From: Chitinophaga oryzae
GTDB taxonomy: Bacteria; Bacteroidota; Bacteroidia; Chitinophagales; Chitinophagaceae
Direction of reading: 5' to 3'
Length of the DNA stretch: 64,000 bases
Assembly: GCF_012516375.2 (NCBI RefSeq)
Contig: NZ_CP051204.2
Span: 6,076,001 to 6,140,000 of the forward strand
Under the pieces are notes generated by a model that ran no database searches, had not been told where the DNA came from, and was given only the letters and a program-made list of their open reading frames with translations. Shown piece by piece: positions 17,936 through 27,017 of the stretch (position 1 is its first letter; the number at the start of each line of letters is the position of its first letter). Made by a program: the position numbers and the translations under genes.

Positions 17936-18535
17936 ATGAACATGACACCAGAAAAACAACAGGTTTTCGACGCTGTCAACGCGGTCCATCCGGTCCCACC
18001 GGCGGACTGGTCATTATTCGAGGACACCCTGCGCCCGGCTTTCTTTAAAAGAGGGACTTTTTTTATAGAGGCAGGTAAAGTCAGTCATGAGATAGCTTTT
18101 GTACTTAAGGGAGCTTTTCGGGCTTACTATATCATCGACGGCGAAGAAAAATGCGTCGATTTTTTTCTTGAAGGGCAATGGGCGAAAGCTTATCATAATT
18201 TTCTGTCGCAATCAAAAAGTAAAATATGGGTGGAAGCGCTGGAGGACACAGCAGTGTTTTTAGTTGACTACGGTACACTGCAAAACTTGTTTGACCATTC
18301 CGCGTACTGGGAAAGATTCGGCAGGCTGGTAACGGAAAGACTGTATACTTCCTCACAGCAGCGGGCGGAAGCCCTGTTGCTGGAAACAGCAGAACAGCGG
18401 TATATCAGTCTCGTCATGCGCCATCCCCAGCTTATTGAGCGCATTCCATTATACCATCTGGCGTCTTATATAGGCGTCAGGCAGCCTTCGCTGAGCCGGA
18501 TAAGAAAAAGATTGATGTCGAAAAGCGGATTATAA
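17936..18535 (+). CDS. Crp/Fnr-family cyclic-nucleotide-domain regulator
   Basis: The 199-residue protein has an N-terminal cNMP-binding beta-barrel (RPAFFKRGTFFIEAGKVSHEIAFVLKGAFRAYYI...EKCVDFFLEGQW) and a C-terminal winged-helix part (ERIPLYHLASYIGVRQPSLSRIRKRLMSK). The arginine and glutamate needed to bind cAMP phosphate are not evident, which is common in the Bacteroidota subgroup, and there are no clustered cysteines for an Fnr-type iron-sulphur cluster. It probably responds to another signal. The start lies 17 bases after the AraC gene, suggesting co-transcription. Confidence 0.92.
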   Translation: MNMTPEKQQVFDAVNAVHPVPPADWSLFEDTLRPAFFKRGTFFIEAGKVSHEIAFVLKGAFRAYYIIDGEEKCVDFFLEGQWAKAYHNFLSQSKSKIWVEALEDTAVFLVDYGTLQNLFDHSAYWERFGRLVTERLYTSSQQRAEALLLETAEQRYISLVMRHPQLIERIPLYHLASYIGVRQPSLSRIRKRLMSKSGL

Positions 18536-18568
18536 CCCAGGTTATACAGTGGATGCCTGCCTGTCTTT

Positions 18569-18576
18569 TAATTTTG
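18569..18576 (+). promoter_or_regulatory. Bacteroidota-type -7 promoter element
   Basis: TAATTTTG at 18569-18576 matches the TAnnTTTG consensus of the Bacteroidota primary sigma factor, 14 bases before the ATG at 18591. No good TTTG match is seen at the expected -33 position, so the call rests on the -7 element alone. Confidence 0.4.
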
Positions 18577-18590
18577 GAAGAAAATAATGT

Positions 18591-19067
18591 ATGAAACAGA
18601 TCGCCATCACATTGTTTATTCTCTCAGTATGTTTCACAAACCAAGGGCAAAGCACCATGACAACTTCCAACACTTCCCATCAGGAAATCATCCGCACCCA
18701 CCACGGGATTTACAAAGCGCTGTTAGAGAAAAACCGCGACATCCTGCACACACAACTGCACAGGCAGTTCTCCTTCACCAGTGCAGATGCCGTACTGATG
18801 GACAAACAACTATTTGTGGAGGGTTTTGCCATGAATCCCGGCATCAGGTTTACCGTCTTAGCCTCCGCTGACGAAAAAGTAGTGATCGCAGGAAAGACTG
18901 CGGTACTCACCGCTATCGCGCATATTACCATCACAAAAGGAGATAAGACACAAAGCATGGATGAGCGGGTAACGGAAACGTATATATCTCAGGAAGAAGG
19001 TTGGCTGCTGCTGGGGATGCAGGCGACGTATATGGTGAAAAAGCAGGCAGAGGCCACACCTAATTAA
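18591..19067 (+). CDS. Exported SnoaL/NTF2-like (DUF4440-type) protein
   Basis: A 158-residue protein with a signal peptide (MKQIAITLFILSVCFTNQGQ). The mature part fits the DUF4440/NTF2-like cone fold: an initial helix (IIRTHHGIYKALLEKNRDILHTQLHRQFSFTSADAV), then strands FTVLASADEKVVIAGKTAVLTAIAHITI and VTETYISQEEGWLLLGMQATYMV. Such domains bind small ligands or act as lyases or isomerases, but no catalytic residue set is clear. It stands alone after the regulator pair, with its own promoter-like element. Confidence 0.75.
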   Translation: MKQIAITLFILSVCFTNQGQSTMTTSNTSHQEIIRTHHGIYKALLEKNRDILHTQLHRQFSFTSADAVLMDKQLFVEGFAMNPGIRFTVLASADEKVVIAGKTAVLTAIAHITITKGDKTQSMDERVTETYISQEEGWLLLGMQATYMVKKQAEATPN

Positions 19068-19130
19068 TTCTCATTACTTCCAAATGATAGCTCAGAAAGG
19101 AAGAAAAACAAATACCAACCAGACCAATGT

Positions 19131-19388
19131 CTAAGATTCCGCTTTGCCTGCCTCATGCCAGGCATCAAAAACATCTTTAGACGTCTTCGTCTTGCTATAG
19201 GTAAATTGCAGATCATAACTGATTTTATTATCCAACTTTTCTGCCGAAGGTGCATAAACCAGCCGCATCAGCGTAGACACGTCCCTGTTATGCTCCTGAA
19301 AAAGTGCCGTCATTTCTTTCAGGTAGCTATTTCCCAGCGTTAATAACCGGAACATGCGCTCACTGGATATGTCAAATACGTTGTTCAT
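19131..19388 (-). CDS. Small protein of unknown function
   Basis: An 85-residue ORF with an ATG at 19388 and balanced composition (MNNVFDISSERMFRLLTLG at the start). It has no signal peptide, membrane segment or known motif. The N-terminal half is predicted helical. It is convergent with the NTF2-like gene and lies 86 bases beyond the 3' end of tRNA-Ser on the same strand. It is kept because no larger gene explains this stretch, but it could be a chance ORF. Confidence 0.45.
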   Translation of the reverse strand: MNNVFDISSERMFRLLTLGNSYLKEMTALFQEHNRDVSTLMRLVYAPSAEKLDNKISYDLQFTYSKTKTSKDVFDAWHEAGKAES

Positions 19389-19444
19389 ATACGCTGGGGT
19401 TTTATCTCAAAAGTGAAGCAGAAAAAGGGTTAATGCAATAAAAA

Positions 19445-19467
19445 AAGGTCTTCTAAGGGAAGACCTT
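19445..19467 (-). terminator. Terminator downstream of tRNA-Ser
   Basis: A perfect 9-bp stem (AAGGTCTTC at 19445-19453 with GAAGACCTT at 19459-19467) with a 5-base loop. On the minus strand it is followed by TTTTTTATT, a textbook intrinsic terminator 8 bases past the tRNA 3' end. Confidence 0.85.
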
Positions 19468-19474
19468 CTCAAAG

Positions 19475-19559
19475 CGGAGAGTCAGGGATTCGAACCCCGG
19501 GACCTGTTACAGTCAACAGTTTTCAAGACTGCCGCAATCGACCGCTCTGCCAACTCTCC
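19475..19559 (-). tRNA. tRNA-Ser (anticodon UGA)
   Basis: The minus strand folds as a class II tRNA of 85 bases. GGAGAGT at the 5' end pairs with ACTCTCC at the 3' end, with discriminator G. The anticodon stem-loop reads CAGTCTTGAAAACTG with anticodon TGA. A long variable arm (TGTAACAGGTCCC region) and a T arm GGGGTTCGAATCCC follow. CCA is not encoded. It is the only tRNA seen in the window. Confidence 0.96.
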
Positions 19560-19632
19560 AGTGGAGCGCAAAGGTATATAACTCCTACTAAATAAACAAA
19601 AAAAATTACAACCTGGCCACGAAAAGAAAAAA

Positions 19633-19659
19633 CCCCGCTCAGTTGACAACTGAACGGGG
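19633..19659 (-). terminator. Terminator of the RND efflux operon
   Basis: CCCCG (19633-19637) pairs with CGGGG (19655-19659), and after one C/A mismatch TCAGTT pairs with AACTGA around a GAC loop. On the minus strand the hairpin is followed by TTTTTTCTTTTC, so it terminates transcription arriving from the efflux operon. Confidence 0.85.
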
Positions 19660-19817
19660 CCCCTCTTTCTATTTGGCTTACTGTTTTTGCTGTTGAGCTT
19701 TTGTTCTGCTATCGATCTTACAATCTGTCTGTTGAGTCAATATCTGTTATGGCCATGCTATCGTCTCTGATGCCTTTCTTCGGGTGATTGCCTGTCTGTT
19801 ATTTTTTCAGGTCGATG

Positions 19818-21233
19818 TTATTTCCAGCCGCCACCGAGTGAACGGTACAGGTCTACCATCGCGCTCAGGCGCTGACGGTCGACATCAGCCTGCCCCAGTT
19901 CAGCCTGTAGGGCGCGTGACTGGGCGGTGATCACTTCAAGGTAAGTAGCCATACCGCTGCGGAACAGCATCTGTGCCTGTTGTACGGCCAGCTGGGTGGT
20001 AGCTACCTGCTCGCCGGCGATCTGCTGCTGTGTCTTCAGTTTGTCCAGTTTGATCAGTGCATCGCTCACTTCGCCGACGGCGTTGAGCGTAGCCTGACGG
20101 AAGGAGATCACTGACTGCTCGCGCTCTATTTTGGCCACTTCCAGCTGTGTTTTCAGGGCACGGCGCTGGAAGATGGGCTGAGTAATACTACCTGCCACGG
20201 TACCAAACAATGAGGCAGGGAGGGTAAACCAGTTGCTGGCTTTGAAGGCGTTCACGCCGCCGTTGGCGGTGATGTTCAGTGAAGGGTACATATTACCCTG
20301 TGCTGCGCCTACACGGGCATTGGCGGCCACCAGCCCCATTTCAGCAGCCCTCACGTCCGGACGGCGGCTTACCATGGCGGCCGGGATACCGGTAGGGAGT
20401 GAATCGGCTACCTGGAAATCATGCAGGCGGCTGGTCCTGCTGATAGGCGCCGGCAGTTCACCGGTCAGGATACGGATGGCGTTCTCCTGGATGCCGATGC
20501 CCTGCTCCAGCTGGGGTACCAGCAAGGCGGCTGTCTGCTTCTGGGAGATGGCCTGTTGTACGGCCAGCTCGGTCACTTCACCGGCAGTTTTCTGCAGGCG
20601 GATCATCTGTACGATGGTATCGCTCAGCTCTACGTTACGTTTGGCGATGGCCAGCTGGTTGTCCAGCATCAGCAGGTTGAAATAACTGCTGGCGATGGCG
20701 GCCACCAGGCCGGTCTGAACCGCACGCTGTCCTTCGTAGGACTGTAACAGCGTGGCCTGTGCGGCCTCACGCTGACGGCGGATTTTACCCCATACGTCAA
20801 TCTCCCAGGACATGCCCACGCCGAGATTGTAGTCTTCGATATGGTCCCCAAAGTTGAAATTACTCAGGTTCATACCGGTGAAACTGTTCTTGGACGGGAA
20901 ATTGGTATTGGCAGTGGCGGTGGCGTTGAACGCCGGCAGCCATGCGGCTTTGGCCTGCTTCAGGTAAGCCTGCGACGCTTCTACCCTTTTTACGGCCAGC
21001 TGTAAATCGTAGTTGCCGGTAAGGGCTTTGTCGATCAGCTGCTGCAGGGTGGCGTCAGAAAAGAATCGTTTCCATTCCATTTCAGCAATACTGCTGTCGG
21101 AAGGCGCTACGTTGCCGAACTGGCTGGGCAGCGCCACCGGGGGCCGCTCGTAATTGCGGCCTACCCGGCAAGCTGCTAACCCTACAACTAAGGACAACAA
21201 CAAAATTATAAAGGTGCTATATCTGGTATTCAT
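19818..21233 (-). CDS. RND efflux outer-membrane channel lipoprotein (NodT/OprM family)
   Basis: A 471-residue TolC-type channel subunit. The N-terminus has a lipoprotein signal ending LLSLVVGLAAC with Cys22 as the lipidation site, followed by the typical YERPPVALPSQF. Two outer_membrane_efflux repeats follow: YDLQLAVKRVEASQAYLKQAKAAWLP in the first half, and RPDVRAAEMGLVAANARVGAAQGNMYPSLNITANGG in the second, the family's best conserved block. It is the last gene of the operon after the pump and adaptor, 39 bases downstream of the pump, and completes the trans-envelope conduit. Confidence 0.95.
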   Translation of the reverse strand: MNTRYSTFIILLLSLVVGLAACRVGRNYERPPVALPSQFGNVAPSDSSIAEMEWKRFFSDATLQQLIDKALTGNYDLQLAVKRVEASQAYLKQAKAAWLPAFNATATANTNFPSKNSFTGMNLSNFNFGDHIEDYNLGVGMSWEIDVWGKIRRQREAAQATLLQSYEGQRAVQTGLVAAIASSYFNLLMLDNQLAIAKRNVELSDTIVQMIRLQKTAGEVTELAVQQAISQKQTAALLVPQLEQGIGIQENAIRILTGELPAPISRTSRLHDFQVADSLPTGIPAAMVSRRPDVRAAEMGLVAANARVGAAQGNMYPSLNITANGGVNAFKASNWFTLPASLFGTVAGSITQPIFQRRALKTQLEVAKIEREQSVISFRQATLNAVGEVSDALIKLDKLKTQQQIAGEQVATTQLAVQQAQMLFRSGMATYLEVITAQSRALQAELGQADVDRQRLSAMVDLYRSLGGGWK

Positions 21234-21272
21234 CTGTCTTTTTTCTGTTTCTGGTAATAGATCTGTTGAGTA

Positions 21273-24200
21273 TTAGTGTACCAGTTCGGCAATCTCCGCG
21301 TTCTTCTCTTCCGCTGTCACAATCGGCTTGCGGCTGATTTTTTCCTGCAGGAACTGGAATATCACGTACAATACCGGGATGGCAAACACGCCCAACACTA
21401 CACCGGTAAGCATACCGCCGGCAGCACCGGTACTGATGGAACGGTTACCCAGCGCGGACGATCCGGTAGCGCGCATCAGCGGCAACAGACCTGCGATAAA
21501 GGCGAAGGACGTCATCAGAATAGGGCGCAGACGCAGGCGGGCCGCACGGATACCGGATGCTACCAGTCCCATGCCACTGCGTCTTCGCTGTACCGCGTAT
21601 TCCACGATCAGGATGGCGTTTTTCGCCAGCAGCCCTATCAACATGATTAAGCCTACCTGTACATATATATTGTTATCGATACCAAACATGTTGATGAACG
21701 CAAACACACCGAAGATACCCAACGGTATGGAGAGGATCACCGCCAGCGGCAGGATGTAACTTTCGTATTGCGCAGCCAGCAGGAAGTACACGAATATCAG
21801 ACACAGCGTGAAGATGATGGTGGACTGGTTACCGGCGCTGATCTCTTCTTTGGTCATGCCCACCCATTCGTAGGTGTAACCTCTCGGCAGATACTGCGCG
21901 GCCACTTCTTCTACCGCCTTGATGGCGTCGCCACTACTGAAGCCCGGCTTCGCCTGGCCATTGATGGTAACGGCGTTGAACAGGTTGTTACGGGTCACGG
22001 TCTCCGGTCCGTATACGCGTTTCAGTGATACCACGGTGTTGATAGGCACCATCTCTCCAAACTGGTTCTTTACGTATACCCCATCCAGTGAGCCCGGGTC
22101 TTTACGCTGCTCGGCGTCGGCCTGTACGATCACGCGATAGTACTTGCCAAAACGGTTGAAGTCAGACGCAAACATACTACCATAATACACCTGCATGGTC
22201 TGCAGGATTTCGCTCACGGCGATACCCAGCTGCTTGGCTTTACGGTCGTCAATTTCTATTTCATACTGCGGGTGGCCGTTATTGAAAGTAGTGAAGGCGA
22301 AAGCAATCTCTTTACGTTTCATCAGCTCACCGATAAATCCGTAAGCGGTACCACCCAGTTTATCCAGCGATCCGCCGGTACGGTCCTGCAATACCACCTC
22401 AAAACCGGCTACGTTACTAAAGCCCGGCACGGTAGGCATGTTGAACACGAAAATGCTGGCTTCGGGAATGGCGGCAAACTTAGCCTGCAACATACCCATC
22501 AGTGCATCCATATTTTTGATCTGACCACGATCGGCGTGCGGCTTCAGTTTAATAAACCCTACACCGGAAGTGGCGCTGCTGGAGTTGCTGAGGAAGTTAA
22601 AACCGGACACGCTCAGGTAAGAGCTCGTAGACTCCAGGTCTTTCACAATATGCTCCACTTTATCTACTACCTGCCTGGTACGTTCCAGGGAAGAACCGGG
22701 AGGCATGGTCACGGCATATACCGCAAAGCCCTGGTCTTCGGTGGGAATAAAGCCGGAAGGCGTGGTACGCATCATCCAGAAAGTAACGCCGCCGATGATC
22801 ACCAGTCCCCCGATCGTTAACCATTTACGTTTGATGAGGAACTGCAGGCTGCGCGCATACTTCTCGGTCATCGCGTTAAAGCCGGTATTGAAAGCGGCAA
22901 AGAAACGTTTACCAAAGCTTTTCGGCTGCGGTGCATGACCATTCAGTTTACCGTGCTCCTGTCCATGATCGGCATGGTTGTTCTTCAGGATCAGGGCGCA
23001 AAGCGCAGGACTGAGCGTCAAAGCGTTCAATGCCGAGATCAGGATGGCGATGGCCAGCGTAAAGGCAAACTGCCGGTAGAACACGCCCGCAGGACCTTCC
23101 ATGAAACCTACCGGGATAAACACGGCAGACATCACCAGCGTAATGGAGATGATGGCACCGGAGATCTCCTGCATGGACGACAACGTGGCGATACGCGGGT
23201 TGGCCCCTTTCTCCATCTTCGCATGGACCGCCTCCACCACCACAATGGCGTCATCCACCACGATACCAATCGCCAGGATCAGCGCGAACAACGTCAGCAG
23301 GTTGATAGAGAAGCCGAACAACTTCATGAAGAAGAAGGTACCGATAATGGCCACCGGTACGGCTATCGCAGGGATCAGCGTAGAACGGAAATCCTGCAGG
23401 AAGATGAACACCACGATAAACACGAGGATAAAAGCCTCTACCAGTGTATGTTTCACCTGGTCAATAGACTCGTCCAGGTATTCTTTGGTGCTGTAGATAT
23501 TGAAATACTCGATACCTGTCGGGAAACTCTTTGCTGATTTTTCCATCAGCTTGTTGATGGTCTCCTGGATTTCGTTCGCGTTGGAACCAGCAGTCTGATT
23601 GATCGCGATACCGATACCGTATTTGCTGTTCACTTTGGTATCGCTACCATAAGTGAAGGAACCAAACTCCACGCGGGCTACGTCTTTCAGGCGCAGCACA
23701 GAACCGTCCGGGTTAGCACGCAGGATGATGTCTTCATACTGCTGATCTTTGTTGAGCTTACCCTTGTATTTGATCACATATTCGAAAGACTCCTGGCTGC
23801 CTTCACCGAAACGGCCGGGGGCCGCTTCCAGGTTCTGGTCGCGGATAGCGCCCAGCACTTCCTGCGGAGACATGTTATAGGCTGTGAGCCGGTCGGGGCG
23901 CAACCAGATACGCATGGAGTAGTCTTTGGCGCCAAACACCATGGCCTGGCCTACCCCTTTCACGCGCTGTATCTCCGGGATGATGTTGATCTTCGCATAG
24001 TTCTGCAGGAAGGTCTCATTGTACTCCGGCTTGTCACTCTGCAGGTTCACCACCATGATCATACTGTTCTGTACTTTCTGGGTGCTGATACCCGCCTGTA
24101 TCACCTCTGCAGGCAACTGGCTGGTGGCTTTGGCCACACGGTTCTGCACGTTCACCGCAGCGAGGTCCGGATCGGTGCCCAAACGGAAATACACGTTGAG

Positions 24201-24467
24201 CGTCATGGAACCATCGTTGTTGGAGGTGGAGGTCATATAAGTCATGTTCTCCACACCGTTCACCGCCTCTTCAATAGGCGTGGCCACGGAACGGGCCACC
24301 ACTTCGGAGTTGGCGCCCGGATAAGAGGCCGTTACTGCCACGCTGGGTGGCGCAATGTCCGGGAACTGGCTCATGGGGAGGGTCAGCAGCCCCAGTATTC
24401 CCAGTAAGACCAGGAGGATGGATATAACGGTAGCCAATACTGGCCGTTCTATGAATTTTCTAAACAT
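21273..24467 (-). CDS. RND multidrug efflux permease (HAE1 family, AcrB-like)
   Basis: A 1064-residue inner-membrane proton/drug antiporter. It starts with the canonical FIERPVLATVISILLVLLGILGLLTLPMSQFPDIAPPSVAV. The proton-relay aspartate pair is present in TM4 (GIVVDDAIVVVEAV, near residue 404). Two homologous halves are recognisable, each with six membrane segments and large periplasmic porter/docking loops, e.g. YEWVGMTKEEISAGNQ before the second membrane bundle. Length and layout match AcrB/MexB rather than the metal-ion CusA group. It works with the adaptor encoded upstream and the channel downstream. The substrate range is unknown; hydrophobic drugs or bile-like compounds are usual. 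Confidence 0.97.
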   Translation of the reverse strand: MFRKFIERPVLATVISILLVLLGILGLLTLPMSQFPDIAPPSVAVTASYPGANSEVVARSVATPIEEAVNGVENMTYMTSTSNNDGSMTLNVYFRLGTDPDLAAVNVQNRVAKATSQLPAEVIQAGISTQKVQNSMIMVVNLQSDKPEYNETFLQNYAKINIIPEIQRVKGVGQAMVFGAKDYSMRIWLRPDRLTAYNMSPQEVLGAIRDQNLEAAPGRFGEGSQESFEYVIKYKGKLNKDQQYEDIILRANPDGSVLRLKDVARVEFGSFTYGSDTKVNSKYGIGIAINQTAGSNANEIQETINKLMEKSAKSFPTGIEYFNIYSTKEYLDESIDQVKHTLVEAFILVFIVVFIFLQDFRSTLIPAIAVPVAIIGTFFFMKLFGFSINLLTLFALILAIGIVVDDAIVVVEAVHAKMEKGANPRIATLSSMQEISGAIISITLVMSAVFIPVGFMEGPAGVFYRQFAFTLAIAILISALNALTLSPALCALILKNNHADHGQEHGKLNGHAPQPKSFGKRFFAAFNTGFNAMTEKYARSLQFLIKRKWLTIGGLVIIGGVTFWMMRTTPSGFIPTEDQGFAVYAVTMPPGSSLERTRQVVDKVEHIVKDLESTSSYLSVSGFNFLSNSSSATSGVGFIKLKPHADRGQIKNMDALMGMLQAKFAAIPEASIFVFNMPTVPGFSNVAGFEVVLQDRTGGSLDKLGGTAYGFIGELMKRKEIAFAFTTFNNGHPQYEIEIDDRKAKQLGIAVSEILQTMQVYYGSMFASDFNRFGKYYRVIVQADAEQRKDPGSLDGVYVKNQFGEMVPINTVVSLKRVYGPETVTRNNLFNAVTINGQAKPGFSSGDAIKAVEEVAAQYLPRGYTYEWVGMTKEEISAGNQSTIIFTLCLIFVYFLLAAQYESYILPLAVILSIPLGIFGVFAFINMFGIDNNIYVQVGLIMLIGLLAKNAILIVEYAVQRRRSGMGLVASGIRAARLRLRPILMTSFAFIAGLLPLMRATGSSALGNRSISTGAAGGMLTGVVLGVFAIPVLYVIFQFLQEKISRKPIVTAEEKNAEIAELVH

Positions 24468-24580
24468 AAAGTCAATAGCATTTAAGCATCACCGGAAAAG
24501 ATGATGAAGAATGAGGGTTATCCGCAAAGCGCAATGCCATCAGTGGCTGGCGCCCCGCTTTGCGGATGCATCACGAAACA

Positions 24581-25756
24581 TTAGAGCGGTTTTACTTTCA
24601 GCAGGCTGTCGAGTGACATCTGTTGCGGAGCAATCACCGTACCGTCGTGCAGACGGTCCAGGCCGGAGTAAACGATCTGTTGACCGGACTTCACTCCTTT
24701 CTCCACAAAATAGTAGTTACCGCTTTTACCGGATATAGTAATGGGAACACCTGTCACTTTGTTGCTGTCGGCTACGATAAACACCATCACTTTGTCCTGC
24801 AGCTCATAAGTAGCTTCCGCCGGGATCACCACGGCATCGGTGAATTGCTCAGGGATGCGGATCTTACCGGTATTGCCGGTACGCAGCAGTCCTGCACCGT
24901 TCGGGAAGGTAGCCCGGAAGCTGATAGCGCCCATGGTCTTGTCAAACTGACCTTCCATGGTTTCTATCTTTCCTTTTTCACTGTAGATGGTATTGTCTGC
25001 CAGTTTCAGTTCTACCTGCGGCAACTGTTTTACTTTGTCAGCAATGCTGTTGCCGGCAGTTTCGTTTTTAAATTTCAGGAAGTCGGCTTCGCTCATGGAA
25101 AAGTAAGCGTACATCTGGTTTACGTCAGACAGCACGGTCAGTGGCTGCGGCTCTGCACGGCCTACCAGCGCTCCCACTTTATAAGGGATTCTGCCGATAT
25201 AACCGCTCACCGGCGCGGTGATCAGCGTATAGCCTACGTTGATGCCTGCGCTGCCCAGTTGAGCCTGCGCCTGCCCTACGGCAGCTTTGGCCGCCTGGTA
25301 GTTGGCCTGCGCTGTTTTCAGCTGTACTTCGCCTACTACATTGTTTTTTACCAGCGGGGTAAGACGGTCTACTTCCAGCTGCGCTTTCTCCAGGTTCGCT
25401 TTAGCGGCCAGCAGTGTGGCGCTCGCGTTGCTTTGAGCTTCTGTGTACACCCGGTCGTTGATTTTAAACAACGGCTGACCGGCCTTCACATAAGCGCCTT
25501 CATCTACATAAATCTTATCAAGTATACCTTCCACCTGCGGGCGGATATCCACATTAACACGGCCTTCCAGCGTTGCGCTGTATTCGCGGTAAGTAGTGGC
25601 AGGTACTGCATTCAGTTTCAATACCGGTAAAGCTGCCGCCTGCTGTCCTCCCTGGTGCGCCTCAGAAGCGCCGCAGCCAGACAACAAGGAAAGAATCACG
25701 ACACTATAGAGTAAGCCTGCCGGCAAGTTTGCAAAAACGGATCTTTTTGGTTTCAT
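24581..25756 (-). CDS. RND efflux periplasmic adaptor lipoprotein (MFP, AcrA-like)
   Basis: From the ATG at 25756 the product has 391 residues with a lipobox LLSGC (Cys28). An upstream ATG at 25828 would only extend the signal region. The body shows the order of AcrA proteins: a first beta-barrel/lipoyl strand (RPQVEGILDKIYVDEGAYVKAGQPLFKIND), a coiled-coil hairpin (AKANLEKAQLEVDRLTPLVKNNVVGEVQLKTAQANYQAAKAAVGQAQAQL), a second lipoyl part (GYTLITAPVSGYIGRI) and the membrane-proximal domain. It bridges pump and channel. It is the first gene of the three-gene operon, with a leader region rich in inverted repeats. Confidence 0.95.
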   Translation of the reverse strand: MKPKRSVFANLPAGLLYSVVILSLLSGCGASEAHQGGQQAAALPVLKLNAVPATTYREYSATLEGRVNVDIRPQVEGILDKIYVDEGAYVKAGQPLFKINDRVYTEAQSNASATLLAAKANLEKAQLEVDRLTPLVKNNVVGEVQLKTAQANYQAAKAAVGQAQAQLGSAGINVGYTLITAPVSGYIGRIPYKVGALVGRAEPQPLTVLSDVNQMYAYFSMSEADFLKFKNETAGNSIADKVKQLPQVELKLADNTIYSEKGKIETMEGQFDKTMGAISFRATFPNGAGLLRTGNTGKIRIPEQFTDAVVIPAEATYELQDKVMVFIVADSNKVTGVPITISGKSGNYYFVEKGVKSGQQIVYSGLDRLHDGTVIAPQQMSLDSLLKVKPL

Positions 25757-26106
25757 ACTTGTTTTTTTAATCATACGACAATTTGTTCCCTCTCCGGTGC
25801 GAAGACAATACAACTCACATTGCTTCACAGCAGCAGTTTTAGTAAACAGCGTTCGGGAGGAAAATACAGGCAGTCAACGTTGCGGCTTCGGGCCACGCAT
25901 AACTTCACAGCTGGTTATACGTAAGCACGCAACAAAATGTTACTTCTGTAAGTAAAATAAAAAAGAAAGGGCATTGCAGTTGAACTGCTAATGAATCTCC
26001 ATGGTTTTCAAATTTTTTAAATGATGTACGGGCAACATCATTTTCTTATTGACAACGATGCAAAATTAATACAATAATGTTAACGGACGTTTAAATTATT
26101 ACGGGT
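25757..26106. promoter_or_regulatory. 350-base leader/promoter region of the efflux operon with three inverted repeats
   Basis: Three perfect inverted repeats lie in this AT-rich gap: TTACTT-CTGT-AAGTAA (25940-25955), GCAGTT-G-AACTGC (25976-25988) and AAATGATGT-7 bases-ACATCATTT (26019-26043). They separate the AraC-family gene from the efflux adaptor, both on the minus strand. The first two are short enough to be protein operators. The third could be a hairpin, but it lacks a T-tract on the minus strand, so I do not call it a terminator. No ORF is seen. Confidence 0.45.
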
Positions 26107-26994
26107 TTAATTGTACTTTTCACGGGTCGTCTTCTGGAACGAGGCCGGCGTAAGTCCCGTATGTTTCTTGAAAAACCGGTTAAAATAAGCATCATCCTCG
26201 AAATTCAGGCGTGCCGCAATCTGTTTTACGGAGTGTTCTCCCCAGTACAACAACCGCTTGGCCTCCATCATTCTTTTTTCATCAATCACATATTTGGCAT
26301 TTCTGCCCAGCAGGCTTTTCACTGTGTCATTTAAATGTCCGGGCGTTACGAACAACATTTCGGCATAATCAGACACCTGTGTCTTTTCATGGAAATGCTG
26401 GTCTACCAGCACTTTGAACTGACGGGCCATATTATATTGGGAGTTCTCTACGTTCAGCCATGCATTGGAGGGCTCAGAGATACGGCCAATGGCAATGACC
26501 AGCGCATTCAGCAGGTTACGGAGTATCGCTTCCTTGCGCGCCTTATCACTCTCATATTCCCGCTTCAGCATCCGCGCATAAGCCAGCAGCTCTTCCAGCT
26601 GCTCCTCCGTAAGCGGCACCATACCGGAATTAAAAATACAATGCCAGCAACTGATCACACCCCGCATCTCGGGCACCAGGAAGTCCGGCGTAAAGGATAT
26701 ATTAATGATCTCCACATCGTCCCCGATGGCATGCTGATGGACCTGGTCAGGTTCCATCAGCATGATGGCGGGCGCAGTTACTTCATATTGTTTAAAATCA
26801 ATAGCCTGGCGGATAGTCCCTTTCAGCAGTATGTCGATACTGAACCCGTTATGCCGGTGCGGTGTGCCCCAATGCTCCACTTCCTCTTCACAATCACCTG
26901 TTATCTCACCGATAAAAAACGGCATACCATCCACACAATCCTCAAGACGGTACATGGGTATATCTGCTATCTTTCCTGCTTTTGTTACTTCCAT
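26107..26994 (-). CDS. AraC-family transcriptional regulator
   Basis: A 295-residue regulator with an N-terminal cupin-like sensing domain (HWGTPHRHNGFSIDILLKGTIRQAIDFKQYEVTAPAIMLMEPDQVHQ) and a C-terminal AraC double HTH (YAEMLFVTPGHLNDTVKSLLGRNAKYVIDEKRMMEAKRLLYWGEHSVKQIAARLNFEDDAYFNRFFKKHTGLTPASFQ). It lies immediately upstream of the RND efflux operon on the same strand, separated by a repeat-rich gap, which makes it a plausible local regulator of that operon. No ligand is evident. Confidence 0.92.
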   Translation of the reverse strand: MEVTKAGKIADIPMYRLEDCVDGMPFFIGEITGDCEEEVEHWGTPHRHNGFSIDILLKGTIRQAIDFKQYEVTAPAIMLMEPDQVHQHAIGDDVEIINISFTPDFLVPEMRGVISCWHCIFNSGMVPLTEEQLEELLAYARMLKREYESDKARKEAILRNLLNALVIAIGRISEPSNAWLNVENSQYNMARQFKVLVDQHFHEKTQVSDYAEMLFVTPGHLNDTVKSLLGRNAKYVIDEKRMMEAKRLLYWGEHSVKQIAARLNFEDDAYFNRFFKKHTGLTPASFQKTTREKYN

Positions 26995-27017
26995 GTTTGA
27001 AATGGTTTTTGAAGTGA

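Noticed and set aside
19064..19255. A 63-codon minus-strand frame next to the tRNA
   Set aside because: It overlaps the slightly longer 85-codon frame and has less natural composition.
24623..25630. A 335-codon plus-strand frame opposite the efflux adaptor gene
   Set aside because: The opposite strand encodes a complete AcrA-like protein; this frame has no recognisable features.
26019..26043. Hairpin as terminator of the AraC gene
   Set aside because: On the minus strand it is followed by A-rich rather than T-rich sequence and lies more than 60 bases from the stop.
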